Assembly (NCBI RefSeq): GCF_900109855.1
Contig: NZ_FOBO01000005.1
Location: forward strand, 166,562-230,561
DNA: 64,000 nt
Source of the DNA: Roseovarius tolerans
Lineage (GTDB): Bacteria; Pseudomonadota; Alphaproteobacteria; Rhodobacterales; Rhodobacteraceae
Direction: 5' to 3'
How positions within the stretch are numbered: position 1 is the stretch's first letter; the number at the start of each line of letters is the position of its first letter. The notes beneath the pieces were generated by a model, which had not been told where the DNA came from, did not search any database, and worked only from the letters and a program-made list of their open reading frames with translations. A program made the translations under genes and the position numbers. Positions 1 to 7,601 of the stretch are shown in pieces.

Positions 1-789
1 TCGGCGGGCTCCGATATCCAGGACGGATATCCGGAATTCACCATGCAGATGCTGATGGATCTGGGTTGGGACAGCGAGCTGACCGACGAGGAACGCAGTG
101 CGATCGACGCGGTCGCGGGCGCAGGCACCAACTGGAAAACCGACCTCTCGGGCGGCATCCAGCGGGTTGCGATTGCCCATGAATGCGCCCCCTTCGGCAA
201 TGCCAAGGCGCGCGCTGTGGTCTGGACCTTCCCCGACCCGGTGCCGATCCACCGCGAGCCGCTCTATACCAACCGGCGCGATCTGGTGGCGGATTATCCG
301 ACCTACGAGGACCGGCACGCCTACCGCCTGCCGACCATGTATGCCTCGATCCAGAAGAATGACTTCTCGAAGGATTACCCGATCATCCTCACATCCGGCC
401 GTCTGGTCGAATACGAGGGTGGCGGCGACGAGACGCGTTCGAACCCATGGCTTGCGGAATTGCAGCAGGACATGTTCGTCGAGATCAACCCGCATGATGC
501 CAACAATATCGGCGTGCGGGACGGATCGCAGGTCTGGGTCGAAGGGCCCGAGGGCGGAAAGGTCAAGGTGATGGCGATGGTGACCGAGCGCGTGGGGCAG
601 GGTGTGGCTTTCATGCCGTTCCACTTCGGCGGTCATTTCGAGGGCAAGGACCTGCGGGAGAACTATCCCGACGGGGCCGATCCATATGTCTTGGGCGAGA
701 GTACGAACACCGCCCAGACCTATGGCTACGACTCGGTCACGCAAATGCAGGAGACCAAGGCGACTCTCTGCAAAATCGTTGCAGCATAA
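1..789 (+). CDS. fdhA: Formate dehydrogenase molybdopterin (alpha) subunit, C-terminal part
   Basis: The frame is open from the first base, so the gene begins before the window and only about 262 C-terminal residues are seen. They contain the end of the catalytic region and the molybdopterin-dinucleotide-binding barrel typical of this family (ILTSGRLVEYEGG, then FVEINPHDA and the FMPFHFGGHF stretch). The enzyme oxidises formate to CO2 at a Mo/W-bis-MGD centre and passes electrons to the 4Fe-4S subunit encoded 12 bp downstream. The following gene order (FeS subunit, cytochrome b) supports a membrane-linked formate dehydrogenase rather than another oxidoreductase of the same superfamily. The N-terminal FeS and active-site Cys/Sec region cannot be checked here. 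Confidence 0.9.
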   Translation, partial: SAGSDIQDGYPEFTMQMLMDLGWDSELTDEERSAIDAVAGAGTNWKTDLSGGIQRVAIAHECAPFGNAKARAVVWTFPDPVPIHREPLYTNRRDLVADYPTYEDRHAYRLPTMYASIQKNDFSKDYPIILTSGRLVEYEGGGDETRSNPWLAELQQDMFVEINPHDANNIGVRDGSQVWVEGPEGGKVKVMAMVTERVGQGVAFMPFHFGGHFEGKDLRENYPDGADPYVLGESTNTAQTYGYDSVTQMQETKATLCKIVAA

Positions 790-801
790 GGAGATACTGA
801 T

Positions 802-1398
802 ATGGCAAGAGCAAAGTTTCTGTGCGACGCCGAACGCTGCATCGAATGCAACGCCTGCGTCACCGCCTGCAAGAACGAGCACGAGGTGCCGTGGGGGATC
901 AACCGCCGCAAGGTGGTGACGATCAACGACGGCAAGCCTGGTGAGCGGTCGATCTCGGTCGCGTGCATGCACTGTTCGGACGCGCCCTGCATGGCCGTCT
1001 GTCCGGTGGATTGCTTCTACCAGGACGAGGAGGGTGTGGTTCTGCACTCCAAGGACCTGTGCATCGGCTGCGGTTATTGCTTCTACGCGTGCCCGTTCGG
1101 TGCGCCGCAATTCCCGCAGGCGGGCAACTTCGGCAGCCGTGGCAAGATGGACAAGTGCACCTTCTGCAAGGGTGGCCCGGAAGAGAACCACAGCCAGGCC
1201 GAGTTCCAGAAGTACGGGCGCAACCGGATCGCCGAGGGCAAGCTGCCCATCTGCGCCGAGATGTGTTCGACCAAGGCGCTTTTGGCCGGTGATGGCGATG
1301 TCGTCTCGAGCATCTACCGCGAACGCGTCGTGGCGCGCGGCTTTGGCTCGGGCGCATGGGGCTGGGGTTCGGCCTACGGCCAGCAAAGCGGCGGCTAA
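802..1398 (+). CDS. fdh3B: Formate dehydrogenase 4Fe-4S (beta) subunit
   Basis: This 198-residue ferredoxin-like electron-transfer subunit carries four cysteine clusters in order: CIECNACVTAC near residue 14, CMHCSDAPCMAVCPVDC near 55, CIGCGYCFYACPFG near 83, and a CTFC...CAEMC pair near 115-155, enough for four [4Fe-4S] centres. It should shuttle electrons from the molybdopterin subunit to the membrane cytochrome b. There is no signal peptide or hydrophobic tail. It starts 12 bp after fdhA behind a plausible AAGGAGA site. The size and cluster pattern fit the FDH3-type beta subunit; other DMSO-reductase-family FeS subunits look similar, so the name rests on context. Confidence 0.88.
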   Translation: MARAKFLCDAERCIECNACVTACKNEHEVPWGINRRKVVTINDGKPGERSISVACMHCSDAPCMAVCPVDCFYQDEEGVVLHSKDLCIGCGYCFYACPFGAPQFPQAGNFGSRGKMDKCTFCKGGPEENHSQAEFQKYGRNRIAEGKLPICAEMCSTKALLAGDGDVVSSIYRERVVARGFGSGAWGWGSAYGQQSGG

Positions 1399-1399
1399 T

Positions 1400-1516
1400 T
1401 CCGTCACGGACCGGCCGGGCACTGTCCCGGCCGGGGACCGATGCCGGGTGTCCTAGAGACGCCCGGCATCGGAAACTTTAAAGGTTTCCGATCCGATTTC
1501 CTAGAAGGAAATCGGA
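1400..1516 (+). promoter_or_regulatory. Run of successive hairpins inside the formate dehydrogenase operon
   Basis: The 128-bp gap between the FeS and cytochrome b genes is almost entirely inverted repeats: TCCGT/ACGGA (1400-1410); CCGGCCGGG/CCCGGCCGG with a 6-nt loop (1411-1434); CCGATGCCGGG/CCCGGCATCGG (1438-1472, extendable by three pairs including one G.U); CGGAAAC/GTTTCCG (1470-1490); and TCCGATTTCCT/AGGAAATCGGA with loop AGA (1492-1516). The last stem contains most of the GGAG (1514-1517) that is the likely ribosome-binding site for the cytochrome gene at 1527. No U-run follows the stems, so mRNA processing, stability or translational control is likelier than termination. Confidence 0.75.
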
Positions 1517-1526
1517 GCCTTATACA

Positions 1527-2762
1527 ATGATCGAGGATATGATGCGCGCTTTACTCAGCATGGCTCTATGTCTCCTGCTCGCCCTGCCCGCTGCGGCACA
1601 GGACACGCCCGCCCCGTCCGGCCCCGACCGCTCGGCCACCGGGGGGGCGCAGACGCTTGAAGATATTCTCGCCCGCCAACGCGGTGAGCCGGTCGATGAC
1701 AGCTTTCGCCGCAATGCCACGGGCGGCGATGATGCCGCGGGCATGGCCGGGCAGTTAGGGTCGCTTGGCGGGGCATCCGATTCCGAGGTCTGGCGCGCGC
1801 TGCGCTACGGGCTCGATGACGTCAAGGTGTCGTCGGGCGGGCCGGAGGCACGCGTGCTCATTCAGGATGGCGGCATGTCCTGGCTGGCGTTCCGCCAAGG
1901 ACCGCTTGCGACTTATGGCGCCTATCTCCTTGGCATCACGCTGGCGCTGCTTGCGCTCTTTCTCCTGATCCGTGGCCGTATTCGGATCGACGGTGAAAAG
2001 ACCGGCCGCACTGTCACCCGGTTTCAGGCCGTCGAGCGGTTTGGCCATTGGCTCATGGCGGGCTCGTTCATCGTGCTGGCCATCACAGGGCTGGTTGTGC
2101 TTTTCGGTCGGATGGTGGTTATCCCGCTTCTGGGGCATGAGGCTTTCTCGACCATCGCGGTGGGTTCGAAATGGGTGCATAACAACATCTCATGGGCCTT
2201 CATGCTGGGCCTCGTGATGGTGTTCTTCATGTGGGTTCTGCACAACATCCCCAACCGGACCGACCTGAAATGGCTGGCTGTTGGCGGGGGCATCTTCACC
2301 AAGGGCGTGCATCCGCCCGCCAAGAAATTCAACGCCGGGCAAAAGATGATTTTCTGGGCGACCATCGTGTTTGGGGCCTCGATTTCGGCCTCGGGCCTGT
2401 CGCTGCTCTTCCCGTTCGAGTTGCCGATGTTTGCCAAGACCTTTGTGATCCTCAACGACACCGGCTTGCCGCAGGCCGTGGGTTTTGGGGTGCTGCCCGA
2501 GATGCTTGCTCCGCATGAGGAAATGCAGCTGGCGACGCTGTGGCATTCGATCATGGCCTTCGTGCTGACCGCGATCATCCTCGCGCATATCTATATCGGC
2601 TCTGTCGGGATGGAGGGCGCGTTCGACGCCATGGGCTCGGGCGAGGTCGAGGAGCAATGGGCGCGCGAGCATCACGGTTTGTGGCTCGAGGAGTTGCAGG
2701 AGAAGGGCCACGCGCCCGACCCCGGCCCAAATCGCACCAAGGCCGGCACGCCCGCGGAATAG
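1527..2762 (+). CDS. Formate dehydrogenase cytochrome b (gamma) subunit
   Basis: This 411-residue membrane subunit has a signal-like N-terminus ending at AAAQD, a roughly 100-residue low-complexity exported stretch, then a four-helix di-haem cytochrome b core. Haem-ligand candidates are seen in RFGHWLMAGSF, KWVHNNISWAF, MWVLHN, LWHSIMAF and LAHIYIGS. It anchors the dehydrogenase and passes electrons to quinone or to a c-type cytochrome. The start at 1527 is chosen because GGAG at 1514-1517 sits 9 nt upstream; an in-frame ATG a few codons later is possible. The N-terminal extension before the first membrane helix is typical of the long form of this subunit. Its ribosome-binding site lies in a hairpin stem. 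Confidence 0.85.
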   Translation: MIEDMMRALLSMALCLLLALPAAAQDTPAPSGPDRSATGGAQTLEDILARQRGEPVDDSFRRNATGGDDAAGMAGQLGSLGGASDSEVWRALRYGLDDVKVSSGGPEARVLIQDGGMSWLAFRQGPLATYGAYLLGITLALLALFLLIRGRIRIDGEKTGRTVTRFQAVERFGHWLMAGSFIVLAITGLVVLFGRMVVIPLLGHEAFSTIAVGSKWVHNNISWAFMLGLVMVFFMWVLHNIPNRTDLKWLAVGGGIFTKGVHPPAKKFNAGQKMIFWATIVFGASISASGLSLLFPFELPMFAKTFVILNDTGLPQAVGFGVLPEMLAPHEEMQLATLWHSIMAFVLTAIILAHIYIGSVGMEGAFDAMGSGEVEEQWAREHHGLWLEELQEKGHAPDPGPNRTKAGTPAE

Positions 2763-2764
2763 CC

Positions 2765-4075
2765 ATGCGCGTGCTAGTGCTCGGTCTCTGGCTCATGGGG
2801 CTGGCGGGGGTCTACCCGCTGGCGGCGCAGGAGTTCACCACGCTCAAGGGGCATGGTGGGCCGGTCATGGGGCTGAGCGTCTTGCCGGGCAGTGGTCAGG
2901 TGGTGTCGGCCAGTTTCGACAATTCCGTGGGTCTCTGGCAGGGCCGCGCCCCGCGCTGGTTCGAAGGGCACGCGGCGGCGGTCGTGACGGTAGAGCCTTT
3001 GGACGAAGACCGTGTCGTCAGTGGGGGCGATGATTTCGCGGTCATCATCTGGGACCGGGCCACCGGCGAGGGGCAGCGCCGTGAAGGGCATCAAGGCAAG
3101 ATCGCGGCCCTCGATGTGTCGCCTGACGGTGACTGGATCGCCTCGGCAAGCTGGGACGGCTCCATCGGTCTCTGGCCCGTGGCGGGGGGCGAGGCGCGGT
3201 TTCTCAAGGGTCATGATGCGGCGGTCACCGATGTGGCGTTCAGTGAAGATAACAGCCTTCTCTATTCCTCTTCCGCCGATGGCACCCTGCGCGAATGGCA
3301 GTGGCGCGAGTTCGGCGCGCCGCCGCGCGAGTTGCTCAATCAGGGGTTTGGCATCAACCGCATCGTGCTGGGGTCGGGGGATACGTGGCTGGCCTATGGC
3401 GCGGTCGATGGCGCGACGCGTGTCGTGGACCCGGCAACGGGGCGCGAGATTGCCGATTTCACGCTCGACCGCCGCCCGGTCCTGTCGCTCGCCTTTCATG
3501 CCGAGACGGCGCAGCTCGCGGCTGGGGATGGGCACGGCTACATCATGGTGATCGACACCGACGATTGGCACATCGCGCGGGATTTTCAGGCGATGGCGCG
3601 CGGCCCGGTCTGGGCGCTCGAATTCTCGCCCGATGGTGGCATGATCTATGCCGGGGGGCTGAGCGAGGTGATCTATGGCTGGCCGGTGGATCTGCTCGAC
3701 GATTACGACCCGGCGGGCGCTGTCGAGCACAGCTTTCTGCGCCCGGCGGAAGAGATGGACAACGGCGAGCGGCAGTTCATGCGCAAATGCTCGATCTGCC
3801 ACGCACTGACGCCACCGCCGTCGCGCAAGGCGGGGCCGACACTGCACGGTATCTTCGGGCGACGCGCCGGAACGCTGCCGGGCTATGCCTATTCCGACAC
3901 GCTGGACGGTGCCGATATCGTCTGGAGTGAACAGACCATAGACGCGCTGTTCGACCTTGGGCCGGATCACTACATCCCCGGCTCCAAGATGCCGATGCAA
4001 CGGATCACGGCACCTGAGGACCGGCAGGATATGATAGACTACCTGCGCCGGGCCACTGCAACAGAAGGGAACTGA
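2765..4075 (+). CDS. WD40 beta-propeller fused to a c-type cytochrome domain, exported
   Basis: This 436-residue protein has a cleavable signal peptide (to about residue 22, AAQEF). About seven WD40-type repeats follow, recognisable by endings such as VGLWQG, VIIWDR and IGLWPV. The C-terminal cytochrome c domain has a CSICH haem-binding site and a distal Met candidate in GSKMPMQ. It starts 2 bp after the cytochrome b stop, so it is translationally coupled to the formate dehydrogenase genes. The fusion suggests a periplasmic electron acceptor or docking protein for the dehydrogenase; that role is inferred from position only. The domains themselves are clear. Confidence 0.85.
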   Translation: MRVLVLGLWLMGLAGVYPLAAQEFTTLKGHGGPVMGLSVLPGSGQVVSASFDNSVGLWQGRAPRWFEGHAAAVVTVEPLDEDRVVSGGDDFAVIIWDRATGEGQRREGHQGKIAALDVSPDGDWIASASWDGSIGLWPVAGGEARFLKGHDAAVTDVAFSEDNSLLYSSSADGTLREWQWREFGAPPRELLNQGFGINRIVLGSGDTWLAYGAVDGATRVVDPATGREIADFTLDRRPVLSLAFHAETAQLAAGDGHGYIMVIDTDDWHIARDFQAMARGPVWALEFSPDGGMIYAGGLSEVIYGWPVDLLDDYDPAGAVEHSFLRPAEEMDNGERQFMRKCSICHALTPPPSRKAGPTLHGIFGRRAGTLPGYAYSDTLDGADIVWSEQTIDALFDLGPDHYIPGSKMPMQRITAPEDRQDMIDYLRRATATEGN

Positions 4076-4078
4076 GAA

Positions 4079-4216
4079 ATGAAAGTCATGATTGCGGCCT
4101 TTGTCGCCTGCGGGATCATTACCGCTGCGGCACCTACCGTCCTGAGTGAGTTGGGTTACACATCCGAAGCCAAGCGCGCGGGCGATGCTGTCCGGTTGGG
4201 TGACGCGGCTGAATGA
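4079..4216 (+). CDS. Small exported or membrane peptide, unknown function
   Basis: This is a 45-residue open frame with an N-terminal hydrophobic stretch (MKVMIAAFVACGIITAAAPT) and a polar tail rich in Ala, Arg and Asp. It begins 3 bp after the WD40-cytochrome gene and its stop overlaps the start of the response-regulator gene (ATGA at 4213-4216), the spacing expected of a true operon member. No family is recognised. The single hydrophobic segment could be a signal peptide or a membrane anchor. It may be a small accessory of the dehydrogenase complex, but nothing in the sequence proves this. Confidence 0.6.
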   Translation: MKVMIAAFVACGIITAAAPTVLSELGYTSEAKRAGDAVRLGDAAE

Positions 4217-5574
4217 CGGCCAAGCCTGAGCCCGATGAGACCCGCGACGACTATGGTGAGAACCTGTCGCGCGCCGCCGTGCTCATCATCGACGATGAGC
4301 CGGGGATGCGGAATTTTCTGATCAAGACGCTCGGGCCGCGCTGCAAGCGGGTGGAACAGGCGCGTTCTGCCGAGGAGGCGGGCGAGATCCTCGATCAGGT
4401 GCATTTCGATCTGGTGATCCTCGACAATGTGATGCCGGGCAAGAGCGGGCTTGATTGGCTGGAGGAGCAGCGGCAGGTCGGGCTCTTTGCCGATACGATC
4501 CTGATCACCGCCTATGCCGATCTCGATACCGCGATCAAGGCGTTGCGCGCGGGCGTGAGCGATTTCGTCCTCAAACCGTTCCGCGCCAACCAGATCCTGA
4601 ACGCGGTGGCGCGCGCGCTCGACCGCAAGTATCTGGCGCGCGAGAACTACCTGCTGCGGCACGAGCTGTCGGAGGGCGGGCAGGCGGCGCGTGGGCGGCT
4701 TCTGGGCAATTCCGCCCCCGTGCTGGCGGTGCGCGAGATGCTGACCAAGCTGGCCCCCCTGCCCACATCCGTTCTCTTCACCGGGGCGAGCGGGACCGGA
4801 AAGGAGATCGCGGCACGTACCCTGCACGGGCTGTCGGACCGGGCGGAAAAGCCCTTTGTCGCGGTCAATTGCGCCGCGATTTCTTCAGACCGCATCGCCG
4901 AGGAACTGTTCGGTGTGGTCGAGGATGGGCGGCCGCGCAAGGATGGGCTGTTGCTGCATGCCGATGGTGGCACGCTGCTGCTGGATGAGGTGGCGCAACT
5001 GCCCGAACATGTGCAGGCCGGGCTTTTGCGTGTGCTGGAGGACAAGCGGATCAGGCCCTTGGGCTCGGAACGGGAAGTCCCGCTCAACCTGCGCTTTCTC
5101 TTCGCCACCAATGCCGATTTGCAAGAGGCGGTGCGGGCAGGGCGTTTTCGCGCCGATCTCTACCACCGGATCAATATCGTCAATGTCGAGATGCCCCGGC
5201 TCAAGGAGCGCGCCGAGGATATCGTTGAACTGGCCGCCCTTTTCATGAGCGAGTTTTCCCGCTCGCTCGGCATGCCGGCGCTGGAACTGAACGAGGAGGT
5301 TCTGCTCAAGCTCAGCCGCTACGACTGGCCCGGCAATGTGCGCGAATTGCGCAACCTGATCGAACGCTCGGTGATCCTCGGTGAGTTTCCCGAGGAATTC
5401 GCGGGATCGGGACGTGTCACCGGGACACAGGCCATCGAGACGCTGGAGTTGGTCGAACAGCGACACATAATGTCCGTGCTCGACGCCTGTGGCGGCAACC
5501 GCGCCGAGGCGGCGCGGCGATTGGGCGTGGCGCGCAAGACCGTGGATCGCAAATGTGCGGCCTGGGGCATCTGA
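4213..5574 (+). CDS. NtrC-like response regulator lacking the GAFTGA loop
   Basis: This 453-residue protein has a receiver domain (acidic pair D27/D28, phospho-acceptor D71 in LVILDNVMPG, Lys in FVLKPF), an AAA+ domain (Walker A GASGTGKE, Walker B GGTLLLDEVAQ, arginine-finger region NVRELRNLIERSVI) and a C-terminal Fis-type helix-turn-helix (GGNRAEAARRLGVARKTV). Between EELFG and GGTLLLDE, where sigma-54 activators carry GAFTGA, the protein reads VVEDGRPRKDG and is shorter. It probably does not remodel sigma-54 polymerase and may act with the housekeeping sigma, as Rhodobacter capsulatus NtrC is known to do. It overlaps the preceding small gene by 4 bp; no cognate kinase is adjacent. Confidence 0.85.
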   Translation: MTAKPEPDETRDDYGENLSRAAVLIIDDEPGMRNFLIKTLGPRCKRVEQARSAEEAGEILDQVHFDLVILDNVMPGKSGLDWLEEQRQVGLFADTILITAYADLDTAIKALRAGVSDFVLKPFRANQILNAVARALDRKYLARENYLLRHELSEGGQAARGRLLGNSAPVLAVREMLTKLAPLPTSVLFTGASGTGKEIAARTLHGLSDRAEKPFVAVNCAAISSDRIAEELFGVVEDGRPRKDGLLLHADGGTLLLDEVAQLPEHVQAGLLRVLEDKRIRPLGSEREVPLNLRFLFATNADLQEAVRAGRFRADLYHRINIVNVEMPRLKERAEDIVELAALFMSEFSRSLGMPALELNEEVLLKLSRYDWPGNVRELRNLIERSVILGEFPEEFAGSGRVTGTQAIETLELVEQRHIMSVLDACGGNRAEAARRLGVARKTVDRKCAAWGI

Positions 5575-5595
5575 TCCCGCTGCGCCAGAATTGAA

Positions 5596-5630
5596 AATGC
5601 CGGGTTCATTCCCGAACCCGGCATTCTTTT
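5596..5630. terminator. Bidirectional intrinsic terminator
   Basis: AATGCCGGGTTC (5596-5607) and GAACCCGGCATT (5614-5625) form a perfect 12-bp stem with a 6-nt loop, followed by CTTTT on the plus strand and TTTTC on the minus strand. It lies between the convergent regulator gene and the iron-binding-protein gene and can serve both. Confidence 0.85.
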
Positions 5631-5653
5631 CCCAGTGAGAGGGTCTTGCCCGA

Positions 5654-6670
5654 TCAGTCCCAGCCAACCTCGTTGAAGATGGTCTGTGCATCGGCGGCAT
5701 GGGCCTTGAACGACGCGGTCGGCGTTTCGTTGTCGGGGATGAACAGCCCCATCTTGGCGACATGCTCGCCGATCGGCACGCCGGACATGACGGGATATTC
5801 GTTGTTGGCATTGGCGAACTGCGCCTGCGCCTCTTCGCTGGCGAGGTATTCAAGAAGTGCCGTGGCCTCATCCTTGTTGGGCGCATTGGCGGCGATGCCG
5901 GCGGCGGCAAGATTGACATGTGCGCCGCGTCCGCTCTGGTTCGGCCAGACCCAGCCGATGCCGTCGATGCCGCTGGTCAGCCCGTCCACGTCGCTGGCGA
6001 GGCCCCGGGCGAAGTAATAGGTGTTCGCCACGGCGATGTCGCACTCACCCGAGACGATGCCGCGCAGCTGGTCGGTATCGCCGCCCTGCGGTTCGCGCGC
6101 CATGTTATCGACGATGCCTGCGGCCCAGTCCTTGGCGGCCTCTTCGCCGTGATTCTCGATGATCGAGGCCATCAGCGACTGGTTGTAGATGTTCGAGGAC
6201 GACCGAATGCAGATTTGCCCTTTGTAGGCGGGGTCGGCCAGGTCTTCGTAGGTGCGCGGCGGGTTTTCGACCCGCTCCTTGGAATAGAAGATGATGCGCG
6301 CGCGCTGCGAAAGGCCCGTCCAGAGGTTTTCATCGTCGCGCAGATGCGCCGGTACGTTGGCCTCGATCGTCTGGGACTCGAATGGCTGGAGAAGACCGCG
6401 CTCTTCGGCGCGCGAGATGCGGCCCACATCGACGGTCATGAACACGTCGGCGGGGCTGTTGGCACCCTCGGCTTCCATCCGCGCCATCAGCTCGTCGGCC
6501 TTGGCCTCGATACGGTTGATGGTGATGCCGGTTTTCTCGGTGAAGGCGGCATAGAGTGCATCGTCGCTGTCATAGTGGCGGCTGGAATAGAGGTTGACCT
6601 CTTGCGCGAAGGCAGGGGCGGTCAGGGCCATGAGGGCGGTGACGCTCATCGCGGCTTTGAACAGGTGCAT
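5654..6670 (-). CDS. Fe(III) ABC transporter periplasmic substrate-binding protein
   Basis: This 338-residue secreted protein has a signal peptide ending at APAFAQ (about residue 22), followed by VNLYSSRHYDSD, the usual start of FutA/FbpA/IdiA-type iron-binding proteins. Further family signs are PADVFMTVDVGRI, the tyrosine-rich stretch around VANTYYFARG, and a C-terminal region aligning with the class throughout. It would capture ferric iron in the periplasm for an ABC importer; no permease or ATPase gene adjoins it, so partners are elsewhere. It is transcribed in the same direction as zur-znuCB but 115 bp downstream with its own operator-like repeats. Family confidence is high; ferric iron as substrate is inferred. 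Confidence 0.85.
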   Translation of the reverse strand: MHLFKAAMSVTALMALTAPAFAQEVNLYSSRHYDSDDALYAAFTEKTGITINRIEAKADELMARMEAEGANSPADVFMTVDVGRISRAEERGLLQPFESQTIEANVPAHLRDDENLWTGLSQRARIIFYSKERVENPPRTYEDLADPAYKGQICIRSSSNIYNQSLMASIIENHGEEAAKDWAAGIVDNMAREPQGGDTDQLRGIVSGECDIAVANTYYFARGLASDVDGLTSGIDGIGWVWPNQSGRGAHVNLAAAGIAANAPNKDEATALLEYLASEEAQAQFANANNEYPVMSGVPIGEHVAKMGLFIPDNETPTASFKAHAADAQTIFNEVGWD

Positions 6671-6696
6671 CGGGAGTCCTTTCAGGTTTCCGAGTG

Positions 6697-6738
6697 AATT
6701 CGTGGGGTATTCCTACGAATTACTGACTAAAAGAGTCA
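6697..6738 (-). promoter_or_regulatory. Two inverted repeats upstream of the iron-binding protein gene
   Basis: AATTCGT (6697-6703) pairs with ACGAATT (6715-6721), and TGACT (6724-6728) pairs with AGTCA (6734-6738). They lie 27-68 bp upstream of the start codon at 6670 in an AT-rich stretch that stands out from the coding GC. They are good candidates for an iron-responsive operator (Fur/Mur, Irr, RirA or IscR type), but neither matches a consensus exactly enough to name the regulator. Confidence 0.45.
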
Positions 6739-6785
6739 ATAGTATTTCCGACAAAATCAGTCGGGTCACTAAATGGAAAAGCTGA

Positions 6786-7601
6786 TCACAAGACAGACGG
6801 GCTGCGGTGTCTGCGCCAGAGGCTGCTGCCGAGCGTCGTTGCAGCAAAGATCATCGCGGCTGCGCAGACGATGGTTGGTCCCGTGGGCGTGTCCATCGCG
6901 AAGGACGCCCGCAGACCGCCTAGCGCCGAGGCGGCGGCGATCAGGGTTGCGATGAGCGCCATTCGTTCGGGTGTTGAGGCCAGAGGGCGGGCGGCGGCGG
7001 CGGGCACAATCAGCATGGCGGCTATGAGCAGCACGCCCACCACCTTGATCGCCACCGCTACGACCACGGCAAGCGCGAGCGTGAGGACCAATTGTTCGCG
7101 ACGCGGATCAATCCCCGCCGAATAGGCGAGATCCGGGCTGAGCGTCGCGGTCAGGAGCGCCTGCCACCGCCATGCGAGCAGCCCCAGCACGAGCGCCGCG
7201 CCGCCCCAGATCACCGCCAGATCACCTTGGCTGACCGCGAGGATGTCACCGAAGAGATACGCCATCAGGTCGATCCGCACGCCCGACAGAAACGATACCG
7301 CCACGAGACCAAAGGCGAGCGCGGAATGCGCGAGAACCCCAAGCAGCGTGTCCATCGCAAAGCCGCGCCCCGACAGCGTCGAGACGGTGGTGGCCATAAT
7401 CAGGGACATCACCAGTGCACCGACGAAGACCGACATCGAAAAGGCCAATGCCACGGCCACGCCGAGGATCGCGGCATGCGCGGTGGCGTCGCCGAAATAG
7501 GCCATGCGCCGCCAGACGACAAAACTGCCAAGGGGTGCAGCCGCAATCGCCACGCCAAGCCCGGCGAGGGCCGCGCGCATCAGGAAATCGTCAAGCATCA
7601 T
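6786..7601 (-). CDS. znuB: Zinc ABC transporter permease ZnuB
   Basis: This 271-residue, very hydrophobic ABC-3-family permease has about eight membrane segments and the characteristic opening VIAAAPLGSFVVWRRMAYFGDATAHAAI. A central region near residue 160 (DPRREQLVLTLALAVVVAVAIKVVGVLLI) also fits. It forms the inner-membrane channel of the ZnuABC importer. Its start overlaps the end of znuC by 4 bp (ATGA arrangement), showing coupling. A second ATG lies one codon later. The order zur-znuC-znuB and the divergent znuA make zinc the likely substrate rather than manganese or iron. Confidence 0.93.
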   Translation of the reverse strand: MMLDDFLMRAALAGLGVAIAAAPLGSFVVWRRMAYFGDATAHAAILGVAVALAFSMSVFVGALVMSLIMATTVSTLSGRGFAMDTLLGVLAHSALAFGLVAVSFLSGVRIDLMAYLFGDILAVSQGDLAVIWGGAALVLGLLAWRWQALLTATLSPDLAYSAGIDPRREQLVLTLALAVVVAVAIKVVGVLLIAAMLIVPAAAARPLASTPERMALIATLIAAASALGGLRASFAMDTPTGPTIVCAAAMIFAATTLGSSLWRRHRSPSVL

